Assembly (NCBI GenBank): GCA_035539175.1
Contig: DATLIY010000009.1
Span: forward strand, 372,001-436,000
DNA: 64,000 nucleotides
Source of the DNA: Acidisarcina sp.
GTDB taxonomy: Bacteria; Acidobacteriota; Terriglobia; Terriglobales; Acidobacteriaceae
Direction: 5' to 3'
Below the pieces are notes generated by a model. The model did not search any database. It was not told where the DNA came from and saw nothing but the letters and a program-made list of their open reading frames with translations. A program made the translations under genes and the position numbers. Numbering within the stretch: position 1 is the first letter of the stretch; every line of letters begins with the position of its first letter. Positions 47,555 to 56,335 of the stretch are shown piece after piece.

Positions 47555-50500
47555 CTAGAACTGCAGCCGAGCTCCGAGTTGTACGTTACGTCCACCGACT
47601 GTTGTTGAGTTAATCTGCCGACCGAATAGGTTTTCCGAAAACGCGTCGCCAGGCTTCGCACCAGCACTCAATCTCAAGTTGGACGAAGGAACGCCAAAGC
47701 TCGGGTGGTTAAAAGCGTTGCTCGCGTCTGCTCGAATCTGGAGCTTGACACTTTCCCAGATTGAGAAGGTCTTGCCGGCAGAGAGGTTAAATACATTGAG
47801 CCCGGGACCGTAAAGGCTATTCCTCTTTACGTTGCCGAAGGTTCCGTCGAGCGGCATTGAAAATGCTGCGGGGTTATACCACTCGCGGATACTCCGATGC
47901 CGGGGAGTTGGACTGATCCCGGTTGCATTTGGATACTGTTTTCCCGACTGAGCGTAGGTATTGCCATTTGTGGTCACAGTAAATGGATTTCCGGTAGAAA
48001 GGACCACCGTACCGGAAAGCTGCCATCCGCCGATCACGGCATCCACAAGAGAATTATTGTTGAGGAACTGTTTGCCTCTTCCGAGCGGCAGTTCATAGAG
48101 AGCATTTCCCTTGAACGCGTTACGGACGTCAAAGTTGGAACTGCCATAGTTGGACGATGGATCCAGTGCGCGCTGATAAAACTGGTCTCCCGCGCGGCTT
48201 CCCCATCCTGAGGAATCCTGATCATCGAGGAAGTGCGACCAGACATAGTTGAAGTTGAAGCTAAGTCCGGAAGTCAGGCGTTTGCTGATGGACGCCTGGA
48301 GCGAGTTGTAGTTAGAGATAGCATTATTGGTGCTTCCTTTGATCTGCCCATACTCCGGATATGGTCGGCTGCCTTTATCGTTTGAAGATAGTTTGGATTC
48401 AGGCACCTGATTGATATCCACCGGGAAGTTAAGATTGAATCCATGGCTAGCCACGTAAGCGATCTCAGCCACCAGATTTCTCGTCAACTCATGCTGAATT
48501 GCCACGGTCCACTGGTAGATCTCAGGCATTGGAGTGTGAAACTGGTTATAGGTCACGTCGTTTCCATTGAATCTCGTCGGATCGGTTGAAGCTGCTGCGA
48601 ACGGAAGATTCGCACCGCTCCCGCCAAGCTGCACCACGGGCGTTATGCCGTTCGTCTGATCCGTAACGCTGCCTGAAGATCCAAAGGTGCCTCCCATCCC
48701 AGGGCCATAGGCATCCAGGCTCCAATTGTAGGCATAGATACCGAAGCCGCCGCGAATCGTGGTTCCAGGCTGGAACAGCCAGGCAAAGCCAACACGCGGC
48801 AGGAATGTGTTGTTGACGTCGTCCTGAAGCGACTTGCGGCCATTTACGTGCGTACTGGCATACCAATAGGCACCATTGGCATTTGTAGCGGGATTGAGCA
48901 CAGTCGGATCGAAGACGGCGATGTTGTTATGGACTTCGTTCCAGCCATGCCGCATCTGGTAGCGTAGACCGAGATTTAAGGTCAGGTTGGGCCTTATTTT
49001 GTAATCGTCCTGGATGAACACCTGTGGAGTCTTCATCCGCGCCCCATACTCCGGAGTAATGCCTGCATTCCACGACTGAGCCTTACCAAGCAGGAAATCC
49101 GCATAGTTTAGACCAGTTTCAGAATTCGGCTTGGCGATTCCCGATCCTGGATCCACTTGCCATACCTGTGTATATTGACCGGAAAAATTCATCGCTCCGG
49201 CATTCATATTCCCCCACGCTGTGGAGTTGTCCTGGTACATCAGGAACTCGCCGCCAAAGTGAAGAATGTGCTTGCCGCGGATCATGGTCACAACGTCAGA
49301 GGGATCGAAGACGTGTTCCTTATAAACCGAATTCGAACTCGGCTGAATCCAGGCATACGGATAGGGAGGCCCGAACTGTATCGCGGGAAGATCATCGGCC
49401 TTGGCAAACTGCCAACCCAACTTAGAAGCATAGCCATGATTTAGGGCCAGATCTTCAAAGAAGTTTCCTTGCCAGGTATAACCAATTCTCACTTCATTAA
49501 TGGTATGAGAAGTGATGGTCCATACATCGGTGATCTGCGCGTTATTGTTATCGACATCGCCGGATTGGCAACCAACCGGACATGCGGTCACAGAGCTTGG
49601 ATACATGACCGGAGTGTCACTCTGCGTGTCGGACATGGTCAGCCTGTTGTTCGGCGTAAGGTCGTAGTCCAGTCTACCGAAGAACTTTCTGTATGGCGTG
49701 GACTGCGGAAGGCTGGAATAGAAGTTATTTTCCAGCAATCCTACGCCATTCAACGATCCGGGAACAAACTTCCCGCCGGCGATGTGGTTGGAAGGAGTCG
49801 GATAGAGCTTCTGAAAAGCCGCGGCAACGCTATCAATCATGCTGGCTGGGATGGCGTTTTTGCCGGTTTCCTCCAGAAAAGATTTCCTCACCGGGTACGG
49901 ATTTCCCTTTGAATCATATGCAATTACCTGCGTAGTCGGGTCATAGATAAGGGGCTGCCCGGTAAAGTCTCCATTCATCACATCCGCGGTCGGAATTGTA
50001 TTAGTGCTGTTGTTGGCAGAACCATGGTTGATGGTCTGGTCATAATTGAAATAGAAGAACATCTTCTTCTTCAGGACAGGACCACCGATGGATCCTCCGA
50101 AATTGTTGTAGCGAAGAAAAGGAACCGCCACTTTATTACCAAAACCATAGTGAGCGGCGTTCAAGGCATCGTTCTGCATATAGTCATATGCCGAACCGTG
50201 GAAACTACCCGTACCGCCTTTGCTGATCTGGTTAAAGATGATTCCGCCAACACCATACTGAGCAGAAAAAGCAGATGTAGTGACCTGCAGTTCAGAAACC
50301 GTCTCAAAGATGGCAGGGTTGGCGTTCTGGCTATGTGACAGTGTAGTAGAAGCGCCATCGGCGAGCACATTGCTATACGGAAGGTTGCCATTCGCCGCGA
50401 CCGTTTGCCCCGGATTGGCCGAACCCTGAGGTCCCTTGGCCGTACCCGAAGTACCGGCAAGCAGGATAGTGAAGTTTTCCCAGTTCTGGCCGACGTTCGG

Positions 50501-50935
50501 CAATTGTGCCATTGATTTTGATTCAAGAATCGTCGACTGCTCGCCGGTTTCGGTCTTCAGTTGCGACACATCGGTGTCGACAATCACCTCTTGCTTGGCG
50601 GCACCGACACTCAACTGTGCGTTGATCGCGGTTGTGCCAACCTGAAGAGAGAGAGGACCCCGCACCAAAGTCTCAAATCCATCACGAGAGAAGGTGACCT
50701 TATAGTTGCCGGTCACAATCGAGCTTGTGTCATAGATTCCGTCCTGGTTCGTGACGAGCTCCTTGGTCACGCCCGTATCGACATTCAGCACTGTAACGCG
50801 CACATTGGGAATGACTGCCCCAGTTGCGTCACTTACAGTACCTCGGATGTCCCCAGAATTTGTGCTTTGAGCACGACCGGCAACGGTCGCGCATAGGAGA
50901 ATGCAAAGCAACATCCAACGAAATAGTTTCACCAT
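47555..50935 (-). CDS. TonB-dependent receptor, Oar-like
   Basis: Outer-membrane receptor of 1126 residues. Signal peptide MVKLFRWMLLCILLCATVAGRAQS. Carboxypeptidase regulatory-like domain at about 28-110 (GDIRGTVSDATGAVIPNVRVTVLN). Plug region near 130-250 with IFETVSELQVTTSAFSAQYGVGG and HGSAYDYMQNDALNA. The long barrel ends VQLGARLQF with the terminal Phe. GGGAGG precedes the ATG. It is divergent from a GH30 glycosidase and a LacI-type regulator, which suggests uptake of glucan- or xylan-derived oligosaccharides (inference). A strong terminator follows. Confidence 0.92.
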   Translation of the reverse strand: MVKLFRWMLLCILLCATVAGRAQSTNSGDIRGTVSDATGAVIPNVRVTVLNVDTGVTKELVTNQDGIYDTSSIVTGNYKVTFSRDGFETLVRGPLSLQVGTTAINAQLSVGAAKQEVIVDTDVSQLKTETGEQSTILESKSMAQLPNVGQNWENFTILLAGTSGTAKGPQGSANPGQTVAANGNLPYSNVLADGASTTLSHSQNANPAIFETVSELQVTTSAFSAQYGVGGIIFNQISKGGTGSFHGSAYDYMQNDALNAAHYGFGNKVAVPFLRYNNFGGSIGGPVLKKKMFFYFNYDQTINHGSANNSTNTIPTADVMNGDFTGQPLIYDPTTQVIAYDSKGNPYPVRKSFLEETGKNAIPASMIDSVAAAFQKLYPTPSNHIAGGKFVPGSLNGVGLLENNFYSSLPQSTPYRKFFGRLDYDLTPNNRLTMSDTQSDTPVMYPSSVTACPVGCQSGDVDNNNAQITDVWTITSHTINEVRIGYTWQGNFFEDLALNHGYASKLGWQFAKADDLPAIQFGPPYPYAWIQPSSNSVYKEHVFDPSDVVTMIRGKHILHFGGEFLMYQDNSTAWGNMNAGAMNFSGQYTQVWQVDPGSGIAKPNSETGLNYADFLLGKAQSWNAGITPEYGARMKTPQVFIQDDYKIRPNLTLNLGLRYQMRHGWNEVHNNIAVFDPTVLNPATNANGAYWYASTHVNGRKSLQDDVNNTFLPRVGFAWLFQPGTTIRGGFGIYAYNWSLDAYGPGMGGTFGSSGSVTDQTNGITPVVQLGGSGANLPFAAASTDPTRFNGNDVTYNQFHTPMPEIYQWTVAIQHELTRNLVAEIAYVASHGFNLNFPVDINQVPESKLSSNDKGSRPYPEYGQIKGSTNNAISNYNSLQASISKRLTSGLSFNFNYVWSHFLDDQDSSGWGSRAGDQFYQRALDPSSNYGSSNFDVRNAFKGNALYELPLGRGKQFLNNNSLVDAVIGGWQLSGTVVLSTGNPFTVTTNGNTYAQSGKQYPNATGISPTPRHRSIREWYNPAAFSMPLDGTFGNVKRNSLYGPGLNVFNLSAGKTFSIWESVKLQIRADASNAFNHPSFGVPSSNLRLSAGAKPGDAFSENLFGRQINSTTVGGRNVQLGARLQF

Positions 50936-51057
50936 GTACCTCCCGAATTAAAAACTGCGTTGATCATCTTTGCTTGCGCATTTCCACACGCATTACGGCA
51001 TTGTGATCTTCGATCCTGGCCGGCGGGACAATTCATCACCATCCCTGTATCTCGGCC

Positions 51058-51077
51058 TGTCTATCTAAATCTAGACA
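51058..51077. promoter_or_regulatory. Operator-like inverted repeat TGTCTA-N8-TAGACA
   Basis: Inverted 6-bp half-sites lie in the divergent control region, about 120 bp upstream of the receptor start. They share the core of the perfect palindrome 130 bp away. A further degenerate half-site (AAGACAA) follows at about 51091. The region 50936-51382 holds no gene. Confidence 0.5.
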
Positions 51078-51203
51078 AACGATTGCGTTAAAGACAACAA
51101 AATGATCACACGAAACACCGCCAACGAGTAAACCTCGCCGCGAGAACGATTGTCAAGCCAAATGTCATGAAGAAAATTTGGGGCTGATTTAGCTATATTT
51201 CCC

Positions 51204-51221
51204 TAGACAATGGCTTGTCTA
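51204..51221. promoter_or_regulatory. Perfect 18-bp palindromic operator candidate
   Basis: TAGACAA (51204-51210) and TTGTCTA (51215-51221) form an exact inverted repeat with a 4-base centre TGGC, between the divergent receptor and GH30 genes. Size and symmetry suit a LacI-family dimer, and a LacI-family gene lies 1.7 kb downstream. Regulator-site pairing is inference. Confidence 0.6.
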
Positions 51222-51314
51222 CTTAGGCCATGGAATGGACATGGTTGCTTTTCTACTCCCGACACGGATACCACTTGAAATGGGGTATCCCGCACAATGG
51301 ATAGAAAACAATCC

Positions 51315-51323
51315 TTTGTCTAA
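51315..51323. promoter_or_regulatory. Additional operator half-site TTTGTCTAA
   Basis: A third occurrence of the TTGTCTA core, 60 bp upstream of the GH30 start, followed by ggggcaaa. It may be a single half-site or an auxiliary operator. Confidence 0.35.
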
Positions 51324-51382
51324 GGGGCAAACTTCGCATACTATTGCTGGTTACAAAGTCTCGAGTCACGGGTCGAAGGATA

Positions 51383-52804
51383 ATGTCACAGAAAACTCGC
51401 CGCGAATTCATGCAGTTATCCGCTTGTGCAGCTGCCGCTATCAGTGCATCCAAAGGATCCCTATTATGGGGTGCCACGGCATCCCCCAGCCGACCGGTCA
51501 GTCTGTGGCTCACAGGAGGTACAAGAAGATTTGCGCAGGTTGAGGCTCCACAGTGGAAAGCCACACAGGGTAAGGCCGCTGCGGGGATCCATATCGATCC
51601 GACCGTGCGATATCAGGAGATTCTCGGTTTTGGTGCTGCCTTCACAGACGCCTCCTGCTACCTCTTTGGCCAGCTAAGTGCGCAGGACCGGAAGGCTCTT
51701 CTCAGCGAGTTGTTCGGAGCGGAGGGGTTACGGCTCTCGGTTGGCCGAACCTGCATCGGATCCAGCGACTATTCCAGGAATGTCTACAGCTATGACGAAG
51801 TTGAGCAGCCGGATCCCGAGTTGCAGCACTTCAGCATCGAGCATGATCGCGGTTACATCCTTCCCTCACTTCGGATGGCCCGCGAATTGAACCCGGAGTT
51901 GTTCTTATTTTCGAGCCCCTGGAGCCCACCCGGATGGATGAAAGCTGGGGGATCCATGTTGGGCGGCTCTATGCGCCAGAAATATCTGGCTCCCTATGCG
52001 GAATATTTTGTTAAGTTCCTGAGGGGCTACGCCGCCGAAGGAGTGAAGATTAACGGGGTTACAGTTCAGAACGAAGTGGACACCGACCAGGATGGACGGA
52101 TGCCAGCAGCCCTGTGGGCTCAGGAATATGAAGCGGAATTTATCAAGAAGCATCTGGGACCTGCATTGGAGCGCGCCGGCCTCGACACAAAAATCTGGAT
52201 GCTCGACCACAATTACAACCTGTGGGGCCGCGCGGCAGATGAACTGAGCGATCCTGAGGTCTACAAGTACGTGGATGGAGTTGCATGGCATGGATACGTC
52301 GGCACCTCGAGTGCAATGACTCGCGTGCACGATCTCTTCCCCGCCAAGCATGCTTATTGGACCGAGGGAGGCCCGGACATCAGCAGCGCCGACTACGCTA
52401 CAGACTGGACGAGCTGGTCGCAGACCTTTACTGGAATTCTGAGAAATTGGGCCCGCTGCATCGTTGGGTGGAACCTTGCGCTGGACGAACAGGGAAAGCC
52501 AAATATTGGACCGTTCCCATGCGGGGGCCTTGTGACGATCGATTCCAAAACGCAGAAGATCATCCGCAGCGGACAGTATTGGGCATTTGCTCATTTCTCC
52601 AAGTCCATCCAGCGTGGAGCCCGCATTGTGGCGTCCCATGGGGAGTTGGCAGGCATCGATCACGTAGCCGCAGTAAATCCAAATGGCAGCCATGTATTGG
52701 TGCTCACCAACCACGGGCAGGAGCAGATGGTGCCATGCAGCTTCGGGTCGAGCGTATTACAGGTAAAGGTCCCAAAGAATTCGGTCGCTACACTACTTTG
52801 GTAA
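51383..52804 (+). CDS. Glycoside hydrolase family 30 enzyme (glucosylceramidase-like)
   Basis: Exported (beta/alpha)8 glycosidase of about 473 residues. The N-terminus has a twin-arginine-like signal, KTRREFMQLSACAAAAISA. GH30 landmarks: EILGFGAAFTDASCY, LRLSVGRTCIGSSDYS, FLFSSPWSPPGWMK, the acid/base Glu in TVQNEVDTDQ (about residue 231) and the nucleophile Glu in YWTEGGPDI (about 328). A C-terminal beta-sandwich completes the fold. This pattern is nearest the glucosylceramidase/beta-glucosidase subgroup, so it may cleave beta-1,6- or beta-1,3-glucans or related beta-glycosides. The frame opens with a TTG at 51344; the ATG at 51383 is preferred, with a GAAGGA close to it. Confidence 0.92.
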   Translation: MSQKTRREFMQLSACAAAAISASKGSLLWGATASPSRPVSLWLTGGTRRFAQVEAPQWKATQGKAAAGIHIDPTVRYQEILGFGAAFTDASCYLFGQLSAQDRKALLSELFGAEGLRLSVGRTCIGSSDYSRNVYSYDEVEQPDPELQHFSIEHDRGYILPSLRMARELNPELFLFSSPWSPPGWMKAGGSMLGGSMRQKYLAPYAEYFVKFLRGYAAEGVKINGVTVQNEVDTDQDGRMPAALWAQEYEAEFIKKHLGPALERAGLDTKIWMLDHNYNLWGRAADELSDPEVYKYVDGVAWHGYVGTSSAMTRVHDLFPAKHAYWTEGGPDISSADYATDWTSWSQTFTGILRNWARCIVGWNLALDEQGKPNIGPFPCGGLVTIDSKTQKIIRSGQYWAFAHFSKSIQRGARIVASHGELAGIDHVAAVNPNGSHVLVLTNHGQEQMVPCSFGSSVLQVKVPKNSVATLLW

Positions 52805-52961
52805 AGACTGCGGCATACGCCGGCCAATACGGCCCGTCCAATACGTTAGGATCAGTACGAAGCGTTGTTCTTCAAAGTAGAGCGTTTCGATCCACTGTGA
52901 AATGAAAGTACGCGGCTGAACTTTTCAAGACTATAGCGATGAAGCCGCAAGAAATGCAGGA

Positions 52962-54074
52962 ATGAAGAAACCTACCAGCGAGCAACAACAATCTGGAAAG
53001 CCGCCAGTGCAGGAGCGGGTCAGCCTGAAACAACTGGCGGCGCATCTAGGGCTGAATCCGGCAACGATCTCGGTTGTGCTCAACGACGTACCTGGGCGCT
53101 CGATTCCCCAGGTCACGCGGGACCGAATTAAGGCCGCGGCCAAGGAAATGAATTACCAGCCCAGCCTACTGGCTCGCTCCCTTCGCAATCGCCGTACCTT
53201 AACGATCGGCATCCTGGTCCCCGAACTAGGAGAGGGATATCACACAGAAGTTATAAGTGGCGTTGGCGATCATTTGGTGAATGCCGGATACTTCTATTTC
53301 ACCGCTCACCACAGGCACCGCAAAGAACTGGTTGAGGAATACAGCAAGATGTTCATTGGCCGCGGGGCCCAGGGAATTATCGCGATTGATACCTTGCTGG
53401 AACACTCCGTATCCATTCCCGTAATCGCCGTTGCGGGTCATCGGCAGATCGAAGGTGTGACCAATGTACAGCTCGATCATCGGCGCGCGGCGGAACTAAC
53501 CTTGACGCACCTGCATTCGCTAGGCCACAGAAATATCGCCTTCATACGCGGGCAGTCCTTCAGTTCGGACTCAGTCGATCGCTGGAACAACATAGTGGAG
53601 ATAGCACGGGGGCTGGATATCACAATCCGTCCAGAATTAGTTGTGCAACTGGATCGCGATATGACCTCACCAGAGCTAGGCTATCCTGTGGTGCAGCAAT
53701 TGCTTGCCTGCAAGACGCCTTTCACAGCCCTGGTCGCATTCAATGATTTTTCGGCTATCGGTGCAATTCGTGCGCTTCAGGATTTCAACCTGCGCGTACC
53801 GGATGACGTCTCGGTGATCGGCTTCGACGACATTAAGTCGGCAGCTTATTGCATCCCCCGCCTGACCACCATCCACCAGCCATTGGCAAACATGGGACGA
53901 ATTGCAGCACAATGTGTTCTCAACCGCATACATGGCACGGAAATGTTCCGCCAGCACATCATCGTCGAGCCTAAGCTGGTCGTTCGGGAATCGACGGGTC
54001 CGGTCAAGACAGGTTCTCATGCTACTTCGAGCAAGCGACCTACGATGACTCGCCAGCGCGTGAACCATTCCTAA
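52962..54074 (+). CDS. LacI-family transcriptional regulator
   Basis: Repressor of 370 residues. The N-terminal helix-turn-helix and hinge are VSLKQLAAHLGLNPATISVVLNDVPGRSIPQ with RSLRNRRT further on. The periplasmic-binding-protein-like effector domain (about 75-345) includes IGILVPELGEGYH, GIIAIDT and VIGFDDIKSAAYCIPRLTTI. The effector is probably a sugar released by the GH30 enzyme. It lies 158 bp after that gene and is the natural candidate for binding the TAGACAA/TTGTCTA sites upstream (inference). A 20-residue polar N-terminal extension precedes the helix-turn-helix. Confidence 0.92.
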   Translation: MKKPTSEQQQSGKPPVQERVSLKQLAAHLGLNPATISVVLNDVPGRSIPQVTRDRIKAAAKEMNYQPSLLARSLRNRRTLTIGILVPELGEGYHTEVISGVGDHLVNAGYFYFTAHHRHRKELVEEYSKMFIGRGAQGIIAIDTLLEHSVSIPVIAVAGHRQIEGVTNVQLDHRRAAELTLTHLHSLGHRNIAFIRGQSFSSDSVDRWNNIVEIARGLDITIRPELVVQLDRDMTSPELGYPVVQQLLACKTPFTALVAFNDFSAIGAIRALQDFNLRVPDDVSVIGFDDIKSAAYCIPRLTTIHQPLANMGRIAAQCVLNRIHGTEMFRQHIIVEPKLVVRESTGPVKTGSHATSSKRPTMTRQRVNHS

Positions 54075-54201
54075 TCCGTACTTGAACTTATAAATAGCGC
54101 GTCTTACGAGGAATGCCTCGGAACTGGAGAATAGCGCCAGCCATCCAGCATGACCAGTACGGAGTGAATCCAGAACACAAATACGTCATAGATCGTCGTC
54201 C

Positions 54202-54215
54202 GTGACAGACGTCAC
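54202..54215. promoter_or_regulatory. Palindrome GTGAC-N4-GTCAC upstream of the cytochrome gene
   Basis: A 14-bp inverted repeat, 52 bp before the cytochrome c start. It resembles CRP/FNR-family sites in symmetry but not in exact consensus or spacing. No gene was found in 54075-54266. Confidence 0.3.
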
Positions 54216-54266
54216 ATCTAGTTCTCCCTGCGGCAGGAGTATTATCCGCATCCGGAAGGAGCAAGT

Positions 54267-54689
54267 ATGGCGAAGCGGTTCTTTATTTTTGTTCTGGCAG
54301 GACTGGCGACACTCACTATTGTTGGCAACGTTCTACAGGGTCAGTCGGGGAGCAAGGTCCCATTGAAGCGCACCTCGGCAACATCTGGTAAAGAGATGTA
54401 TGAAACCTATTGCACCCAGTGCCATGGCAGGGACGGTACGGGTACCGGTCCAGCCGCTGCTGGGCTGATGAGCCGCCCAACAGATTTAACGCGGCTTGCC
54501 AAGAAAAACGGTGGCAAGTATCCCGCGGAACGAGTGGCAAACGTTCTTCGCTCTGGATCTCATGGTTCGCAAGATATGCCCGTCTGGGGTCCCGTATTTC
54601 GATCGATGAACAAGGCGAATCCGTCCGGCGAAGAGGAGAAGCGGATCGCCACCATGGTGGAGTTTATTCGTATCTCGCAGGTTAAATAG
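54267..54689 (+). CDS. Class I cytochrome c, exported
   Basis: 140-residue monoheme c-type cytochrome. A signal sequence or anchor (FFIFVLAGLATLTIVGNVLQG) is followed by the heme-binding motif Cys49-Thr-Gln-Cys52-His53. The probable axial Met lies in SQDMPVWGPVF, a typical class I arrangement (GTGPAAAGLMSRPTDLT between). It should transfer electrons in the periplasm; the partner is not identifiable from neighbours. GGAAGGAG precedes the ATG at good spacing. Confidence 0.9.
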   Translation: MAKRFFIFVLAGLATLTIVGNVLQGQSGSKVPLKRTSATSGKEMYETYCTQCHGRDGTGTGPAAAGLMSRPTDLTRLAKKNGGKYPAERVANVLRSGSHGSQDMPVWGPVFRSMNKANPSGEEEKRIATMVEFIRISQVK

Positions 54690-54881
54690 GCGGACCCGGC
54701 ATCTCTAGCGGTACGGCTTGTTAGCCAGATCACTAGCGACACAGAGCCACTCCTGCAGAAGGGTTAGCCAGTTCTTTCTCCGGTCAAAGTGGAGCCATCC
54801 TTTCCAGATGGCTTCTCAAGACCTGCTACGTCTCATCGCCGGGTCTCTTCCGAAATTGCCACTACACCTGTTGCGGAGACA

Positions 54882-54913
54882 CTGGAAGGTCACGAGAGTT
54901 CGTGACCTTCCAG
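54882..54913 (+). other. Perfect 14-bp stem-loop in the leader of the amidohydrolase operon
   Basis: CTGGAAGGTCACGA (54882-54895) and its exact complement (54900-54913) form a hairpin with the tetraloop gagt. No T run follows, so it is not a standard terminator. A second stem, AGCCATC/GATGGCT, lies at 54793-54813. Both are in the 300-bp gap between the cytochrome and amidohydrolase genes, which otherwise looks empty. An open frame runs through the region in phase with the amidohydrolase, but without a ribosome site. Confidence 0.5.
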
Positions 54914-54987
54914 GCCGAGCCCGCACCGGACTCCTACAGTCACACTGCGTTCCAAAGCGAAAGAGATTCCCCTCTCCGAGTGCTACG

Positions 54988-56292
54988 ATGACAGCCAGAA
55001 TGACAGCGGCCAATCCAGTAACGGCTTCTCTTCTCGCCCTGCTCTTCCTTGCCTCAGCGGGTGCGCAAACAACTTCGCAGATTCCCAGCAAGCCCGTTGT
55101 GCTCCATGCAGCCCGATTGCTCGACATCGAGAAGGGACAGATTCTCGCTCCGGGAGAAGTCCTCGTAGCGGGCGAACGCATAGTTGAGGCAGGGACCTCA
55201 GTCAATCATCCCCGTGACGCGCAAATTCTGGACCTGGGCGACACCACCCTGCTCCCTGGATTGATCGACGCGCACGTGCATCTCTTTCTTCATCCTGGTG
55301 CAGAAGATCTGCAGACCGTGACTGAGTCAGTCCCGGAACGCACGATTCTCGCAGAGATTGCTGCGCGGGAAGATTTGATGGCCGGCTTTACCGCCGAGCG
55401 CGATATGGGGACGGAGGGAGCCGGCTCTGCCGACTCCGCTGTGCGCAACGCCATCAACGCAGGCCTTATTCCCGGGCCTCGTATGCTCGTCAGCGGCAAT
55501 GCCATCAGCACCCTTGGCGGGCATGAAGACGCCATCCATTTCAATCCTGCGGTCCATGTTCCATCGAACGCCACATACGCGAACAGCTCCAGCGACCTCG
55601 TCAGCGTGATTCGCCAACAGCTCAAGGAGGGTGCCGACTTCATCAAGATTTACGAGAGTGGACAGGATCAATTCAACGAAGGCAAACTGGCTGCACCCTA
55701 CCAATACAGCCCTGCCGAGCTCGAGGCTGCGGTAAAGGAGACTGCCCGCATGAACACTCGCGTGGCAGTACACTGCACCACGGAGCCCGGTGCACTCTAT
55801 GCCGCTCAGTCCGGAGTGGCATCCCTTGAGCACGCGTATCAGCTCAGCCCGGAGACGATGCGCATCCTGCGCGACAAACAGATCTATGCTGTACCGACAT
55901 TTGCCATTACAGAATATTTTGCAGAGCATGCAGCCACCTCCGAGATGGCCGCCCGCGAACGCGCCTTGCAGCAACTCCACGCGCAGGAGTTTCGTCTGCA
56001 ACTCGCTGCCGGCGTGCCCATGGCGGTAGGTTCTGACGTGGGTCCATTTCCCCACGGCACCCAGGCTCGCGAATTTATCCTGATGGTGCAATATGGAATG
56101 ACTCCGCTGGCAGTGCTGCAGGCGGATCTGCTGAATGGCGCCAAACTCCTCGGCTGGCAGGCGCAGATCGGCAAACTGAAACCTGGCTACTTTGCCGATG
56201 TCATTGCTGTTCCCGGCAATCCGCTTGAGGACATCAGCGTGCTCCAAAGGGTCAGCTTCGTGATGAAGAATGGCATCCTCTATCGACACTGA
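54988..56292 (+). CDS. Exported amidohydrolase (imidazolonepropionase-like)
   Basis: TIM-barrel metal hydrolase of about 434 residues with a signal peptide (AANPVTASLLALLFLASAGAQ). Metal ligands: HxH in GLIDAHVHLFLH, Lys in DFIKIYESG, His in AVHCTTE and SLEHAY, and Asp in VGSDVGPF. The small beta-domain is built from both ends (ILDLGDTTLLPG ... LKPGYFADVIAVPGNPL). Relatives are secreted Xaa-Pro or Xaa-Arg/Lys dipeptidases and related cyclic-amide hydrolases; the substrate cannot be read from sequence. The frame is open back to 54718, but the ATG at 54988 sits just ahead of the signal peptide. The isoaspartyl peptidase gene follows after 43 bp. Confidence 0.87.
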   Translation: MTARMTAANPVTASLLALLFLASAGAQTTSQIPSKPVVLHAARLLDIEKGQILAPGEVLVAGERIVEAGTSVNHPRDAQILDLGDTTLLPGLIDAHVHLFLHPGAEDLQTVTESVPERTILAEIAAREDLMAGFTAERDMGTEGAGSADSAVRNAINAGLIPGPRMLVSGNAISTLGGHEDAIHFNPAVHVPSNATYANSSSDLVSVIRQQLKEGADFIKIYESGQDQFNEGKLAAPYQYSPAELEAAVKETARMNTRVAVHCTTEPGALYAAQSGVASLEHAYQLSPETMRILRDKQIYAVPTFAITEYFAEHAATSEMAARERALQQLHAQEFRLQLAAGVPMAVGSDVGPFPHGTQAREFILMVQYGMTPLAVLQADLLNGAKLLGWQAQIGKLKPGYFADVIAVPGNPLEDISVLQRVSFVMKNGILYRH

Positions 56293-56335
56293 AAACAAGT
56301 ACGGCCGAAACACAGGCGAATGGGGGCTTTGTAGA

